Of a stretch of DNA of 64,000 bases, positions 8,607 through 16,581 are shown one piece after another; the stretch's first letter is position 1, and every line of letters begins with the position of its first letter. The stretch is from positions 1,364,001 to 1,428,000 of the forward strand of contig NZ_LR699119.1 in assembly GCF_902459485.1 (NCBI RefSeq), written 5' to 3'. The notes under the pieces were generated by a model, which made no database searches, was not told the DNA's origin, and saw only the letters and a program-made list of their open reading frames with translations. The translations under genes were made by a program, and so were the position numbers. The stretch is from Aquicella siphonis (lineage in GTDB: Bacteria > Pseudomonadota > Gammaproteobacteria > DSM-16500).

Positions 8607-8819
8607 ATGAAGTTGCTAACGACACATGAAGTCGCCGCATATATAACAGAAAAAACAGGGCACCCTATGTCAGTGCGCCAAGTCCAGCATGAAATAAAAA
8701 TCGGCAAGATCAAAGCCGAAAAGATTGCCGGTACTTACCTTGTAAAGCCGCAGGCATTGGAACATTATAAACGCCGGCACCCCGGCCCGCGGGCTAAAAA
8801 GAAAAAAGCGAAGCCTTAA
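8607..8819 (+). CDS. Small HTH DNA-binding protein
   Basis: A 70-residue basic protein with a MerR/excisionase-like winged helix: LTTHEVAAYI, then a second helix MSVRQVQHEIKIGKI and a wing EKIAGTYLVKPQALEHYKR. The C-terminus is strongly basic. A leader of about 117 bases with a CCTAAT-TTAAG-ATTAGG hairpin precedes a GGAG site. It may regulate the cassette or act as a recombination directionality or packaging factor. The last four bases overlap the terL stop on the other strand. Confidence 0.65.
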   Translation: MKLLTTHEVAAYITEKTGHPMSVRQVQHEIKIGKIKAEKIAGTYLVKPQALEHYKRRHPGPRAKKKKAKP

Positions 8820-10297
8820 AAAGAACCGAATGCAATATCAACCCCCTCAAGCGCATTAGCATAAACCAAACTATCTCCCAAATCGGGTGAACGGCCTATA
8901 CGCTTAATGATGTCTTCTTTTTTCTCAATCTGTACCCCGCGTAGCGACATTTGCCAACGCGGAGCCGTTAAATCAGATAATAATTCACGGCTAGGCGGCA
9001 ACGCTAATTCCTCGCCGTTCTCAGGGTCTAAAGCCTCGCGTAAACGCCACCACCATTCAGCCCTTTTATTATAAAAGCCGAACATATCGTTTTTGTCACG
9101 CCCCTCCGTACCCGCGGCACTATTTAACGGGTAAACCTTTACCTGCATTGCTTTTAATGAATCATAAGCACTGCTACCGCAACCGATCACGTCAATGTTG
9201 ATGAAAGTGCAATATTCGATACGCTCTAAAACCAGCGCGGCTACCGCCGGGCCGTCCGGTGTAGCGGTGCCGGGGTATACATGCTGTTCACCGAAATAAT
9301 TACCGTAACGAGGGGTTAAAACCGTCCTATCATCACCGCCTCTTGCCACGTCTACCCCCATGCAAGTCATAGGCATGTTAGGCTTGGGCCGTTCACGCCA
9401 ACGCGCTTGTGCGGCCTGTACCCATGCGCTAGGTATCACTTGTTGCGCATGGTCTTCACGGCTTGAGGTGAACCGGCCTTCTAGCATTTTTTCGCGTAGT
9501 TCACGCGGCAATGCTTGCAGGTTTGCTTTATAATTTGTATTTGCAAGGTAAGGGTTATCATCAACCTTGCCGGGTATAAAAGTACGCGAAAGCGGTTTAA
9601 TCCATGTGCCGTTATGCAAAAAAGGTTCGCCGCTTGCAACCTCAACATCCCGTCCGTCCAATGTCGTGAACCAACGTAGCTCACCCGGTGCCGCGGGGTT
9701 AGGGTATTTCTCATCTAACCAAGGCGCCCAGTAATCAATTACCCAATCGCCCTCAGCCGATGTGGGCGGGTTGCCCGTACAAACGATTCGGCAACGTTCA
9801 TTAGGGTCGGTACTACGTGTCCAGCCTATCAAAAATTGGAATTGGCTTTTAGAGAAGTGGGTTATTTCATCAAAGCACTTCAAAGAGTGTGCTCTACCTT
9901 GGTATTTTTCCTTATCCTTCTCAAGCTGTACCGCACCGAATTCAATATACCGCCCGTCATTCAAACGCCATACTTTTTCAGAATGGTTATACCGACCGAT
10001 ATCTGAAAACAATTTATAACTTTCTTCCTCAATCCCTTTTAATTGCGGGTACTCGCGCCTGAAGATAATAGAACGGGTATGTTGATACCGCGCAAGTAAT
10101 AATAAAAGAAAACTCTTGCCGGCCCCGGCTGAACCGCCGTAGAACAAAATATCAGCCTTGCATTCATAAGCCGCGGTTTGCGGGCCCGGGTTAGGCTTTA
10201 ACCTACTCCTGATTTTCTTCCTCGCCTGTATTATCCCCATTAAGCGTTTGCGTTGTTGCGGCGTTAACGGTTGCGAGGGCTTCTTGTATAAGTTCAT
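8816..10297 (-). CDS. terL: Terminase large subunit
   Basis: A large terminase that packages phage DNA into proheads using ATP. With start ATG 10297 (MNLYKKPSQP) it has 493 residues, with a Walker A GGSAGAGKS at about 54-62, a Walker B ending in DE at about 143-144, a GNPP coupling motif near 200 and a nuclease-domain acidic motif (GVDVARGGDD) near 315. This fits the Terminase_6 type. The start is uncertain: candidates at 10327, 10297 and 10240 all overlap or abut the small-subunit gene, and none has a strong ribosome-binding site, suggesting coupling to terS. Confidence 0.92.
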   Translation of the reverse strand: MNLYKKPSQPLTPQQRKRLMGIIQARKKIRSRLKPNPGPQTAAYECKADILFYGGSAGAGKSFLLLLLARYQHTRSIIFRREYPQLKGIEEESYKLFSDIGRYNHSEKVWRLNDGRYIEFGAVQLEKDKEKYQGRAHSLKCFDEITHFSKSQFQFLIGWTRSTDPNERCRIVCTGNPPTSAEGDWVIDYWAPWLDEKYPNPAAPGELRWFTTLDGRDVEVASGEPFLHNGTWIKPLSRTFIPGKVDDNPYLANTNYKANLQALPRELREKMLEGRFTSSREDHAQQVIPSAWVQAAQARWRERPKPNMPMTCMGVDVARGGDDRTVLTPRYGNYFGEQHVYPGTATPDGPAVAALVLERIEYCTFINIDVIGCGSSAYDSLKAMQVKVYPLNSAAGTEGRDKNDMFGFYNKRAEWWWRLREALDPENGEELALPPSRELLSDLTAPRWQMSLRGVQIEKKEDIIKRIGRSPDLGDSLVYANALEGVDIAFGSF

Positions 10298-10802
10298 CAT
10301 CTGACATTTTAGCAAGATCACTTTCAAATTTAACCTTGCTTTCTGATTTTATAGGCGCATCGGCACCGGCTATTTTCCTGATATCCTCTAAACACTTACG
10401 GCATTGTTCAAGGTAACGCGGGTCACCGTCTTGGTCACGCTGTTCTATATTCAAATCACCCACATCAGAAACCGCGGCAATGGATTTATCTTTTTCATTA
10501 ATTTTTACAGCGCGCTTTATGCGTTCAATTTTATCCCGTAATTTGCTCCGCTCCCAAGCCTCCCTACTTTCAAAGAACATATCTTCAAGCTGGCTAATCT
10601 GTTCAGATTTTATTTGCTCGATTTCTTCAAGGTGTTGTTTGCGGTACCGGTCGTGTAAGCGTTTTAATATTTTACAAACGCCGTGCGTACTTATGCCTAT
10701 TTTTTCGGCTATGCGTTCATAAGTCCAACCTTTTAGTCTATAATCCCAAACATCTTTTTCACGTTGTATAGTTATTGTCTTAGGTATCTTATTTCTGCTC
10801 AT
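10203..10802 (-). CDS. terS: Terminase small subunit-like protein
   Basis: A 199-residue protein with an N-terminal helix-turn-helix (WTYERIAEKIGISTHGVCKIL, residues about 26-46), a long charged helical centre (residues 50-100) and an acidic C-terminus. This organisation and the position immediately upstream of terL identify the DNA-recognition subunit of the packaging motor. The 3' end overlaps terL by about 95 bases. I call the role from context and the HTH rather than direct family identity. Confidence 0.72.
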   Translation of the reverse strand: MSRNKIPKTITIQREKDVWDYRLKGWTYERIAEKIGISTHGVCKILKRLHDRYRKQHLEEIEQIKSEQISQLEDMFFESREAWERSKLRDKIERIKRAVKINEKDKSIAAVSDVGDLNIEQRDQDGDPRYLEQCRKCLEDIRKIAGADAPIKSESKVKFESDLAKMSDDELIQEALATVNAATTQTLNGDNTGEEENQE

Positions 10803-10901
10803 TTTTTAAACTCCTAGCCATAATCCTACAAAGCATAGGCTGGACAATTTTTAACCTATCAGCTATTATTCAGTGTATTAATAATGCACAAAATATGTAT
10901 T

Positions 10902-11126
10902 ATGGAAACCAAATTTAACCGCCTGAAAAAATATATGCTTGCCGAAAACTGGGTAGAAGCGTTAAGGCTAGCCGCTAAATTTCCCCAATTAGGCGAACAT
11001 AAGCGCGATATCACTACAGCATGGGCGGCCTATATTAGCCCTGAGTTTTATATACAGTTGGGGAAAGACCCTAATATGCTATTTGATAACGGCATAAAAG
11101 CACTTAAGGCACGCTATAAGATATAG
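10902..11126 (+). CDS. Small plus-strand phage protein
   Basis: A 74-residue protein starting METKFNRLKKYMLAENWVEAL (alternative start at 10884). It is mostly helical with charged and aromatic residues and has no signal peptide. It is the only plus-strand gene between two leftward phage genes and lacks an obvious ribosome-binding site. Such isolated accessory genes are often expressed from their own promoters. Function unknown. Confidence 0.45.
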   Translation: METKFNRLKKYMLAENWVEALRLAAKFPQLGEHKRDITTAWAAYISPEFYIQLGKDPNMLFDNGIKALKARYKI

Positions 11127-11127
11127 A

Positions 11128-12657
11128 TTAGAAATCATCGTCTGTTTCACTTTCGCTTGCTTCTTCCGTAGGGTCATAAACCTCAACCTCACCGCAAGCC
11201 TCAGTAGCCCGTTTTGCATCACCCTTAACAAATACTAAAACGTTTTGATGTGTTTTGCCTAATTTACGCCCGGCCGTAAATTGTTTACCGGCGCGTATAG
11301 GTAATGAACCGGCTACGGTAACTAGGATTGCTTCATTGTAAAGTTTCAAACCCGCATCAATGAATGCCTGTATAGTATCACTTACAAAATTGCGGTATGT
11401 ACCGTCCTTAGCGCGTACATCACCTACTACAAAGCACGCAAAGCGGTCATTCTTTAACAAGCCGCAAGTTTCAGCAATGATTAAGCGGTATGCTTTAATG
11501 AATTCACTGTATTCTAAGGTACTAATATCAGCCGGGTTATCACTATACACTTCTAGGTCAGCATACGGGGGGCAACTAAAAACAAAATCAGCCTCAACGC
11601 CTTTAGCATATTCTTTAATATAACGGCTATCACCTATTTGCCATACCGGTGCCGCTTCATCACCCCGGCCTATTTCATCCCATTGTAAGCGGTTAGCCTC
11701 AACCTGCTCAGCGCGTAGTTCAACCCCTACATACAACCGCCCTACTTTAGCCGCAACAATACCGCGTACGCTGCCCCCCGCAAAGGGGTCTATTACCGTG
11801 CCGCCGGGCGGGCTGAACCACCTATAAGCTAATTCACAAAGCACGGGATCAAAAACGCTAGTGCCCGTCATTTCTTCGCGGCCGTATTTTGCGCCTATGC
11901 CCGTTTCTAAACACTTACCGTACTTGTTACCGCTTGTTAAGCCGCGGCCGTATGTGCGCGCCTTTTCAACCTTGGTTTTATCGCGGTAAAAATTCAAACC
12001 GGGTGTAGTTATTTCCTCGGTATCAAATAATACATTATCACCGCGCCCTAATTCACTTTTTATGCCTATATTTAACCAGCTACGTTTTCGTTCTTGCCAA
12101 TAACCTTGGCGCGCATCAAGCACACTAAAGGGCGGCACAAGGAAGCGGTCTGATAGTGATTTTTTTTCTTCATATACAACCGGCGTGTCAACCGAATCCA
12201 GCTTAAGGGCAAGGATATCAACACCGCGTAGATCAATAAAACCGGCCAAGGTATCGAAATCAAGGTCATTTGTATGGATAAATTCACTAACCCCTAAAGG
12301 GTCAGGGTGTGCATATTCGCTAGAATAGGTAAGCAGGAATTCTATAGCCTGTTTTTTATCACTAACATCAACAATGCTACAAGGCAATGTAGCGGGCAAT
12401 GTATAACCTTCACGTGCAAGGTCATCTAAAACATATTTGCGGTGGTGCCCGTCTAAAATCCAATATTCAGTTTTACCCGTGCCGTCTGTTTCAGCCCATA
12501 CATGGAAACCGGCAATGAAGTTATTTTTTAATAGGCTGTTACGTAACCTATCGTAATTTTCTTTTGTTAATACTTTCAAATTTTGCGGTTGGAAAGGTTT
12601 TAATTTGCGCCAATCAAGCAATTCTTGCCGCTTTATTAAATTTTTTATTTCTTTCAC
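11128..12657 (-). CDS. ParB-like domain fused to DNA methyltransferase
   Basis: A 509-residue fusion. Residues about 15-130 resemble a ParB/Srx nuclease domain, with the GHHR motif at 70-73. Residues about 270-480 form an amino-methyltransferase: motif I DPFAGGS at 290-296 (AdoMet binding) and the catalytic SCPPY at 361-365, of the S/D-PP-Y class that methylates exocyclic amines of adenine or cytosine. Phage proteins of this kind may modify phage DNA against host restriction. GTG 12657 overlaps the upstream stop as GTGA. The C-terminal tail is acidic (SESETDDDF). Base target cannot be read from sequence. Confidence 0.82.
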   Translation of the reverse strand: MKEIKNLIKRQELLDWRKLKPFQPQNLKVLTKENYDRLRNSLLKNNFIAGFHVWAETDGTGKTEYWILDGHHRKYVLDDLAREGYTLPATLPCSIVDVSDKKQAIEFLLTYSSEYAHPDPLGVSEFIHTNDLDFDTLAGFIDLRGVDILALKLDSVDTPVVYEEKKSLSDRFLVPPFSVLDARQGYWQERKRSWLNIGIKSELGRGDNVLFDTEEITTPGLNFYRDKTKVEKARTYGRGLTSGNKYGKCLETGIGAKYGREEMTGTSVFDPVLCELAYRWFSPPGGTVIDPFAGGSVRGIVAAKVGRLYVGVELRAEQVEANRLQWDEIGRGDEAAPVWQIGDSRYIKEYAKGVEADFVFSCPPYADLEVYSDNPADISTLEYSEFIKAYRLIIAETCGLLKNDRFACFVVGDVRAKDGTYRNFVSDTIQAFIDAGLKLYNEAILVTVAGSLPIRAGKQFTAGRKLGKTHQNVLVFVKGDAKRATEACGEVEVYDPTEEASESETDDDF

Positions 12658-12932
12658 GGGTTCTTATCTTGTGCTACCGGTTTGTTTTTATTTTCTTCCG
12701 GGAACGGGTTAAAAGGCTTCAATGATTCCGGGTGTTCAAAAGGATTAACACCGGGTGTGGGTTTTAGGTTCATAGCGGCATCTAATTCACCGCCGTTAGG
12801 GTGGCAGGTATTTTCTGATTTTATGTTTGCTTCACGTAAAGCAATAGCAACCGCTTGGTCATGCGGCGCCCCTGATTTTTCCTCAACCTGTATGTTATGG
12901 CCTATATTTTTTTTGCCCGGTAATAAAGGCAT
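12654..12932 (-). CDS. Small phage protein, GKPHDQAVAIAL-type
   Basis: A 92-residue protein starting MPLLPGKKNIGHNIQVEEKSG and continuing with PHDQAVAIALREA, a short motif I recognise from small proteins in many phages of unknown function. The rest is Asn/Pro/Glu-rich and looks disordered. AAGGGAAA precedes the ATG, and the stop overlaps the methyltransferase start. Function not known. Confidence 0.65.
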   Translation of the reverse strand: MPLLPGKKNIGHNIQVEEKSGAPHDQAVAIALREANIKSENTCHPNGGELDAAMNLKPTPGVNPFEHPESLKPFNPFPEENKNKPVAQDKNP

Positions 12933-12943
12933 AGCTATTTCCC

Positions 12944-13489
12944 TTATTTTTTACTCTGTATCATCATATCTTTAACTTTAGAACCCGCACTGCTACCTAA
13001 CCAGTATTGAATAACCGAACCGAAGGCCGCGGAGACTGAACCGAAAAGCATATAGAGCACATCATGGTCAACACTGTCTTGCTTATACATGCTTACTAGC
13101 CATATGCACCCGAACATGCCCGTAATGACCAGAAAAGATATAATTTCAGGCATTATGCTTTTTGATTGTACGTTATTCTTGCGCGCATCAGCGGTATCTT
13201 GTGCGGCTATTTGCAATTGCTGGGTTTGCGCATCCAAGTCATTTTTTGCCATTTGCATGGCAATATTCTGTAATTGCACTTTCTGGTTAGATTCAATCTC
13301 AGCAAGTTTTACCCGTGCATTAGGGTCAGTAATGATCTTGTTTGCCAGATCGTCGGGCGCGTTCAAATCCCCGCCAAATTCTGAAGCTACTATCTGGCCT
13401 ATTGCCGTGCCCGCCGGGCCGCCTATTGCCGTACCTAAAAGGGGTGCCCCGTACTTGATGACAGTTTGGCCCAGTGTTTTTAAATCCAT
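12944..13489 (-). CDS. Holin-like protein (GTA 3-TM holin type)
   Basis: A 181-residue protein. The N-terminal segment (residues 5-33) is Gly/Ala-rich, followed by a charged Gln-rich helix to about residue 105, and then two clear membrane segments (about 112-133 and 144-165). This matches the three-segment holin family named from gene transfer agents, which permeabilises the inner membrane for endolysin release. It lies in a tight group with an M15 endolysin. The upstream gap (13490-13521) is short. Role inferred from topology and neighbours. Confidence 0.72.
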   Translation of the reverse strand: MDLKTLGQTVIKYGAPLLGTAIGGPAGTAIGQIVASEFGGDLNAPDDLANKIITDPNARVKLAEIESNQKVQLQNIAMQMAKNDLDAQTQQLQIAAQDTADARKNNVQSKSIMPEIISFLVITGMFGCIWLVSMYKQDSVDHDVLYMLFGSVSAAFGSVIQYWLGSSAGSKVKDMMIQSKK

Positions 13490-13521
13490 ATTTTCTACCC
13501 GGTAATGTAGTAAAATAAGGG

Positions 13522-13692
13522 CTAACGTTTTCGTCTACCGCTTCCCGTTTCTTGCTTTTGTAATTCATCATAGCAATCACGGCATACCAGAGTTTTGAGC
13601 TTAGTGTTGTAATAAAGTTGGCTACGCGGGAATTCACCGACACAATAACCGCATTCTTCCTTGTATTTATTGCTAGGGGTTTTATTGCTCAT
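13522..13692 (-). CDS. 56-aa zinc-ribbon-like protein in lysis cassette
   Basis: A small gene with ATG 13692-13690 overlapping the endolysin stop as ATGA, and stop TAG at 13524-13522. The protein has two Cys pairs (CGYC at about 14-17 and CRDC at 37-40), a classic zinc-binding ribbon, and ends in a basic Arg/Lys tail. Such CxxC-CxxC miniproteins occur in phage genomes. The overlap argues it is genuinely translated. A longer opposing-frame reading (13326-13643) in the same area is a shadow. Confidence 0.6.
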   Translation of the reverse strand: MSNKTPSNKYKEECGYCVGEFPRSQLYYNTKLKTLVCRDCYDELQKQETGSGRRKR

Positions 13693-14111
13693 AAGATAAT
13701 TTCAAAGTGCCCTAAATCTTTAAAATTCTCATCTTTAACCTGTGTGTTTTTATTCCAATCGCCGCCGTAGCGTAGTTTATGTGTAATCTTCCCCTCAGCA
13801 AACAGTATATCAGCAATGCCCATAACATGGCCGGCAAAATAGTAAAAGCGGTTTATGTCTTTCCAATCTACCTTCAAAAGCGTGTCATAAGGCGCCGCAT
13901 CTACCGCAAGGCTGGGCATTGCATTATGTTTGCCGTGGGGCCAGTGCAGTTTACTTTTACCCTCGGCAACGGCTTTTTCTTGCGCATCCATGCCGCGGTG
14001 GCCTTCAAGGATGATGCAATCAAAATACTTGATGACCTCATTGAAAAGTGTAATTAGGTCGGGGTGGCAGGTTGCCAGCTTGTTTAGGGATATATCACTA
14101 AATTTAGGCAT
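13689..14111 (-). CDS. M15-family endolysin (peptidoglycan peptidase)
   Basis: A 140-residue protein with the hallmark features of small L-alanyl-D-glutamate endopeptidase endolysins: FSDISLNKLATCHPDLITLF, ILEGHRG near 35-41, the GKSKLHWPHGKHN region near 50-62, SLAVDAAPYD with the metal-binding Asp, and GGDWNK plus a C-terminal LGHFE with the last His ligand. It cleaves the peptide cross-bridge of host peptidoglycan at lysis. ATG 14111 overlaps the upstream stop as TAATG. No signal peptide, so release depends on a holin. Confidence 0.88.
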   Translation of the reverse strand: MPKFSDISLNKLATCHPDLITLFNEVIKYFDCIILEGHRGMDAQEKAVAEGKSKLHWPHGKHNAMPSLAVDAAPYDTLLKVDWKDINRFYYFAGHVMGIADILFAEGKITHKLRYGGDWNKNTQVKDENFKDLGHFEIIL

Positions 14112-14413
14112 TATTTTTTATCCGAAAGGATGAATAAAACCTTGTCCATTTTGTCATCTAACCGTGCCAGCTTTTGATCAAAACTGACTTGAAATTCATG
14201 CAAGCTCTGGTCTTGCGTGCTGTTGACTTGGTTTAACGCTTGCCGTAAATCATCAAAACGCTGTGCGGCTGAATTGTCATGCTGTTCAAGTAACGATACG
14301 CGCTTGTCTATTGAGGCGGCAAACCATGTCAGGTAAACGATGGTGCCTAGCAATGAGATGACCGTTGCGAATGATGTCAAAACGCCGTCAAATTTCAGGT
14401 AGCGCATGAGCAT
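14111..14413 (-). CDS. Membrane-anchored coiled-coil lysis protein
   Basis: A 100-residue protein with one N-terminal transmembrane segment (about residues 12-34, LTSFATVISLLGTIVYLTWFA) followed by a charged coiled coil (LLEQHDNSAAQRFDDLRQAL and on). This topology matches an inner-membrane spanin or a holin-associated protein. It overlaps both neighbours by the TAATG type junction, so the lysis genes are translated together. Which of the two TM/coiled-coil genes is the spanin cannot be decided. Confidence 0.62.
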   Translation of the reverse strand: MLMRYLKFDGVLTSFATVISLLGTIVYLTWFAASIDKRVSLLEQHDNSAAQRFDDLRQALNQVNSTQDQSLHEFQVSFDQKLARLDDKMDKVLFILSDKK

Positions 14414-14745
14414 TATTTTTTGCTTACCGCCTGTTTTTCTAATGCGGTTACTTTGTTATTCAATTTTTGGATATCCTTGTCCATAAACTCAAACGTATTG
14501 AATACGGAATCTTTGAATTGCGCACACATTGCGGCGCCGTCTTCGCTGTTCTGCTCTACCGTAGCGGCGAGTTGCGCAACCTGTTGGCTAACGGCCGCAC
14601 TTTCAATTTCAAGATCAACTATGCGCTTTTCATGCTTGTTAATGACCGCATGAAATATTGAATTCATAAGTAAAATATAGGCAAAAATGATTGATAGCAC
14701 GATGATAGCCAGTACAAGCGGCTTGAGTTTTGCTAAGGGCACCAT
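14413..14745 (-). CDS. Membrane protein with periplasmic coiled coil
   Basis: A 110-residue protein with one N-terminal membrane helix (about residues 10-30, VLAIIVLSIIFAYILLMNSIF) and a long amphipathic helix after it, with regularly spaced hydrophobics (VVDLEIESAAVSQQVAQLAA). First gene of the lysis group after a terminator. Likely a spanin component or another lysis-associated membrane protein; no catalytic motifs. Confidence 0.6.
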   Translation of the reverse strand: MVPLAKLKPLVLAIIVLSIIFAYILLMNSIFHAVINKHEKRIVDLEIESAAVSQQVAQLAATVEQNSEDGAAMCAQFKDSVFNTFEFMDKDIQKLNNKVTALEKQAVSKK

Positions 14746-14761
14746 GCCTTACCCCGGCTAT

Positions 14762-14790
14762 AAAAAAACCCCGCCTAGCGGCGGGGATAA
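14762..14790 (-). terminator. Rho-independent terminator (leftward)
   Basis: Minus strand shows CCCCGCC-GCTA-GGCGGGG with a seven-T tract right after the stem. It separates the late-regulator gene from the lysis cassette, a position where an antitermination protein would act to let late transcription through. Confidence 0.78.
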
Positions 14791-14910
14791 AAAGTTGGTG
14801 AAGTTGCAGACATAAACGAGATGTGGAATTGATTACACTCACACGTATAACCAATCTAACATAATTCAACCATACGGGTGATGCACTTTCAATACTTTTT
14901 CATTAATTTT

Positions 14911-15291
14911 TTACAAATTGACCTCGATATTCACGGATAGCCGCCCTTTTAGCCACGTACGCGCATCATGCAACCGTTGTTTGAACATGCGCGGTGAAAT
15001 TTCTGATAACTTTGCCAGCTCGCGTATGCTATAGCGCGTCAGGTAAAAGGCTTTCAAGGCTTCCTTGTATTCGGGGTGCTCACTCCCCATAATGTTTATC
15101 CATGTTGCCATCTCTTGCGCCAGCATGTTGTTTAACGGGAACGGCGGTTTACTGTAACGCACCAACAAGTTGCCCGTGCCGAAATCAGCAATGGTTGATT
15201 TTGACGGGTAACCGAACTCGCCGCGCGTAAAACAATATTCCCAGTGCGACCAGTTTTTCAAACGGTCTTGCAAAATGATATCCAAGCTCAT
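14911..15291 (-). CDS. Late regulator, antitermination Q-like or sigma-region-4-like HTH
   Basis: A 126-residue protein whose C-terminal part is a helix-turn-helix (YSIRELAKLSEISPRMFKQRLHDARTWLKG, residues about 86-115), and whose middle segment resembles phage Q-type antiterminators and sigma-region-4 proteins (NNMLAQEMATWINIMGSEHPEY). It sits between the replication genes and the lysis/packaging genes, just before a terminator, the classical place for the late-gene activator of lambdoid phages. AAGGAAG precedes the ATG. Function inferred from context. Confidence 0.6.
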   Translation of the reverse strand: MSLDIILQDRLKNWSHWEYCFTRGEFGYPSKSTIADFGTGNLLVRYSKPPFPLNNMLAQEMATWINIMGSEHPEYKEALKAFYLTRYSIRELAKLSEISPRMFKQRLHDARTWLKGRLSVNIEVNL

Positions 15292-15327
15292 GCTTCCTTC
15301 CCTTTTTCAAAATGGTTTTATGTGATG

Positions 15328-15762
15328 TCATAAACCACCCTCGCTTGTTTTTTTAATCCCTGTTTTATGCAAAGCCCGATGGTGCTCGCGGCAAAGCCAG
15401 CGCACCTCATACGGTTTGTTATAATCTTCGTGGTGCGCCTCAACTTCTTTTTTGCCGCATATTTCGCACGGGTACGGTATAAGCAATCCATTTTTTATCC
15501 GCATTTTTGTATCCCTACGTAATTTCAATTTTGCACGCGCAACCGCATTAAGCGGGTGTTTTGCACGCCATGCACGCATATAATTTGCCGCGCATTTTTT
15601 GCAATATTTGCGCGTTATTTTTTCTTTTTGTTGTTTGCACATATAACAAAAAACTGAACGCCGCACATTAACCCCGTGTTTCATACCCAATTTGCCGGCC
15701 ATGCAAACCCCATTTTCTTTGTGGAACGTTCCACCTGGAACATTACGTAAAACCTTTTTCAC
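15328..15762 (-). CDS. HNH endonuclease with Cys zinc-binding segments
   Basis: A 144-residue basic protein. CYMCK...YCKKC near residues 40-55 and CEICGKKEVEAHH (about 99-111) form Cys pairs around the HNH region, followed by YEVRWLCREHHRALH, the recognisable ending of HNH nucleases. The N-terminal half is Arg/Lys-rich. HNH genes are often next to replication or packaging genes in phages. The GTG 15762 start overlaps the previous stop; an alternative Met lies 20 residues in. Homing versus packaging roles cannot be separated. Confidence 0.75.
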   Translation of the reverse strand: MKKVLRNVPGGTFHKENGVCMAGKLGMKHGVNVRRSVFCYMCKQQKEKITRKYCKKCAANYMRAWRAKHPLNAVARAKLKLRRDTKMRIKNGLLIPYPCEICGKKEVEAHHEDYNKPYEVRWLCREHHRALHKTGIKKTSEGGL

Positions 15763-16097
15763 CTAAAATCACCGCGCTTTACCACCTCGATTGTGACCGG
15801 GTATAACGCCTCAACCATTTTCACTTTTGCCTTAAATTGCGCGGTTTCCATGCCCTTTATGTCAATAAAACGCACATTACCGTCGGCATAAAAAACAACA
15901 AAATCGGTTACATACTTCACACCCCCCGGCAGGTGGAACGGGACTTGCCGCAAAAAGAAAAGCACCTCCCCCGCCTTTTTTTGCAATTCAAGGCGGGTGT
16001 GGTATTGCCATTCCAGTTTGCTGGCAAAATGTTGCCCGTCATAAACCACAGGCTTTGCTTTGAACTTGTGTGTCACTACCTTCCTGTTGCGAATCAT
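15759..16097 (-). CDS. DUF1064 family protein (nuclease-like)
   Basis: A 112-residue protein starting at ATG 16097, where AAGGAGA is 6-7 bases upstream. It carries the DUF1064 pattern: KFKAKPVVYDG-FASKLEWQYHTRLELQKKAGEV (with the Glu of the nuclease fold), then RQVPFHLPGGVKYVTDFVVFY and FIDIKG. This matches the PD-(D/E)xK-like small nucleases found in phage recombination modules. The DVF/DIK acidic-Lys pair may be catalytic. Overlaps the next gene's 5' part (16039-16097). Confidence 0.72.
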   Translation of the reverse strand: MIRNRKVVTHKFKAKPVVYDGQHFASKLEWQYHTRLELQKKAGEVLFFLRQVPFHLPGGVKYVTDFVVFYADGNVRFIDIKGMETAQFKAKVKMVEALYPVTIEVVKRGDFR

Positions 16098-16479
16098 TTT
16101 CACTCTCCTTAACCAACCGGCTGAAAGCTAATTTTGCTTTTTCAAGATCGCGGTATGTCCATGCGCGCGTGCCGAATTCTTCATCGGCTGGGAATGCCTC
16201 TTTGTATTCTTTGTAGTTCAAAAATTGGCTTTCATCACATTGCGCATTGAACTGTTTTTTTAGCGCAATCATGCTTTCACGGTGTTTAACAATTTTCGTT
16301 TTAAACACTTCGTAGGCAACGACAAGTCCGCCGCTCGATTGCTCGTAAATACAGACCGCGGGTGTGCGTTCAACGAGCCGGTAGTCGAACCCGTTTTTGC
16401 GCAAACGCGGCGGCAAAATTTCAAGATCAATTTCTGCATAATTATTTAATAATTTTTCTTGCTTACTCTCTTTTTTCAT
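16039..16479 (-). CDS. Hypothetical phage early protein
   Basis: A 146-residue hydrophilic protein. The N-terminal half includes DLEILPPRLRKNGFDYRLVERT and a strand-rich middle (VAYEVFKTKIVKH); the C-terminus is Gln/Ser/Glu-rich. Its 3' end overlaps the DUF1064 gene by 59 bases. It follows the replication genes on the same strand. No family recognised. Confidence 0.62.
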   Translation of the reverse strand: MKKESKQEKLLNNYAEIDLEILPPRLRKNGFDYRLVERTPAVCIYEQSSGGLVVAYEVFKTKIVKHRESMIALKKQFNAQCDESQFLNYKEYKEAFPADEEFGTRAWTYRDLEKAKLAFSRLVKESENDSQQEGSDTQVQSKACGL

Positions 16480-16581
16480 TTTTATACCTCAGTTAATGTT
16501 TTAAAATCGTTTTAAAGCACATACATTACAAATACCTTTTGCCTATATATTTTTATTAGTACCTTTGCCTACCCCCAACCA

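Noticed and set aside
13326-13643. Minus-strand 105-residue frame overlapping the holin gene and the Zn-ribbon gene
   Set aside because: It runs in another frame over two better genes; its residues are Arg/Gly-rich without domain logic, and the overlapping 56-residue frame has a coupled start and CxxC pairs.
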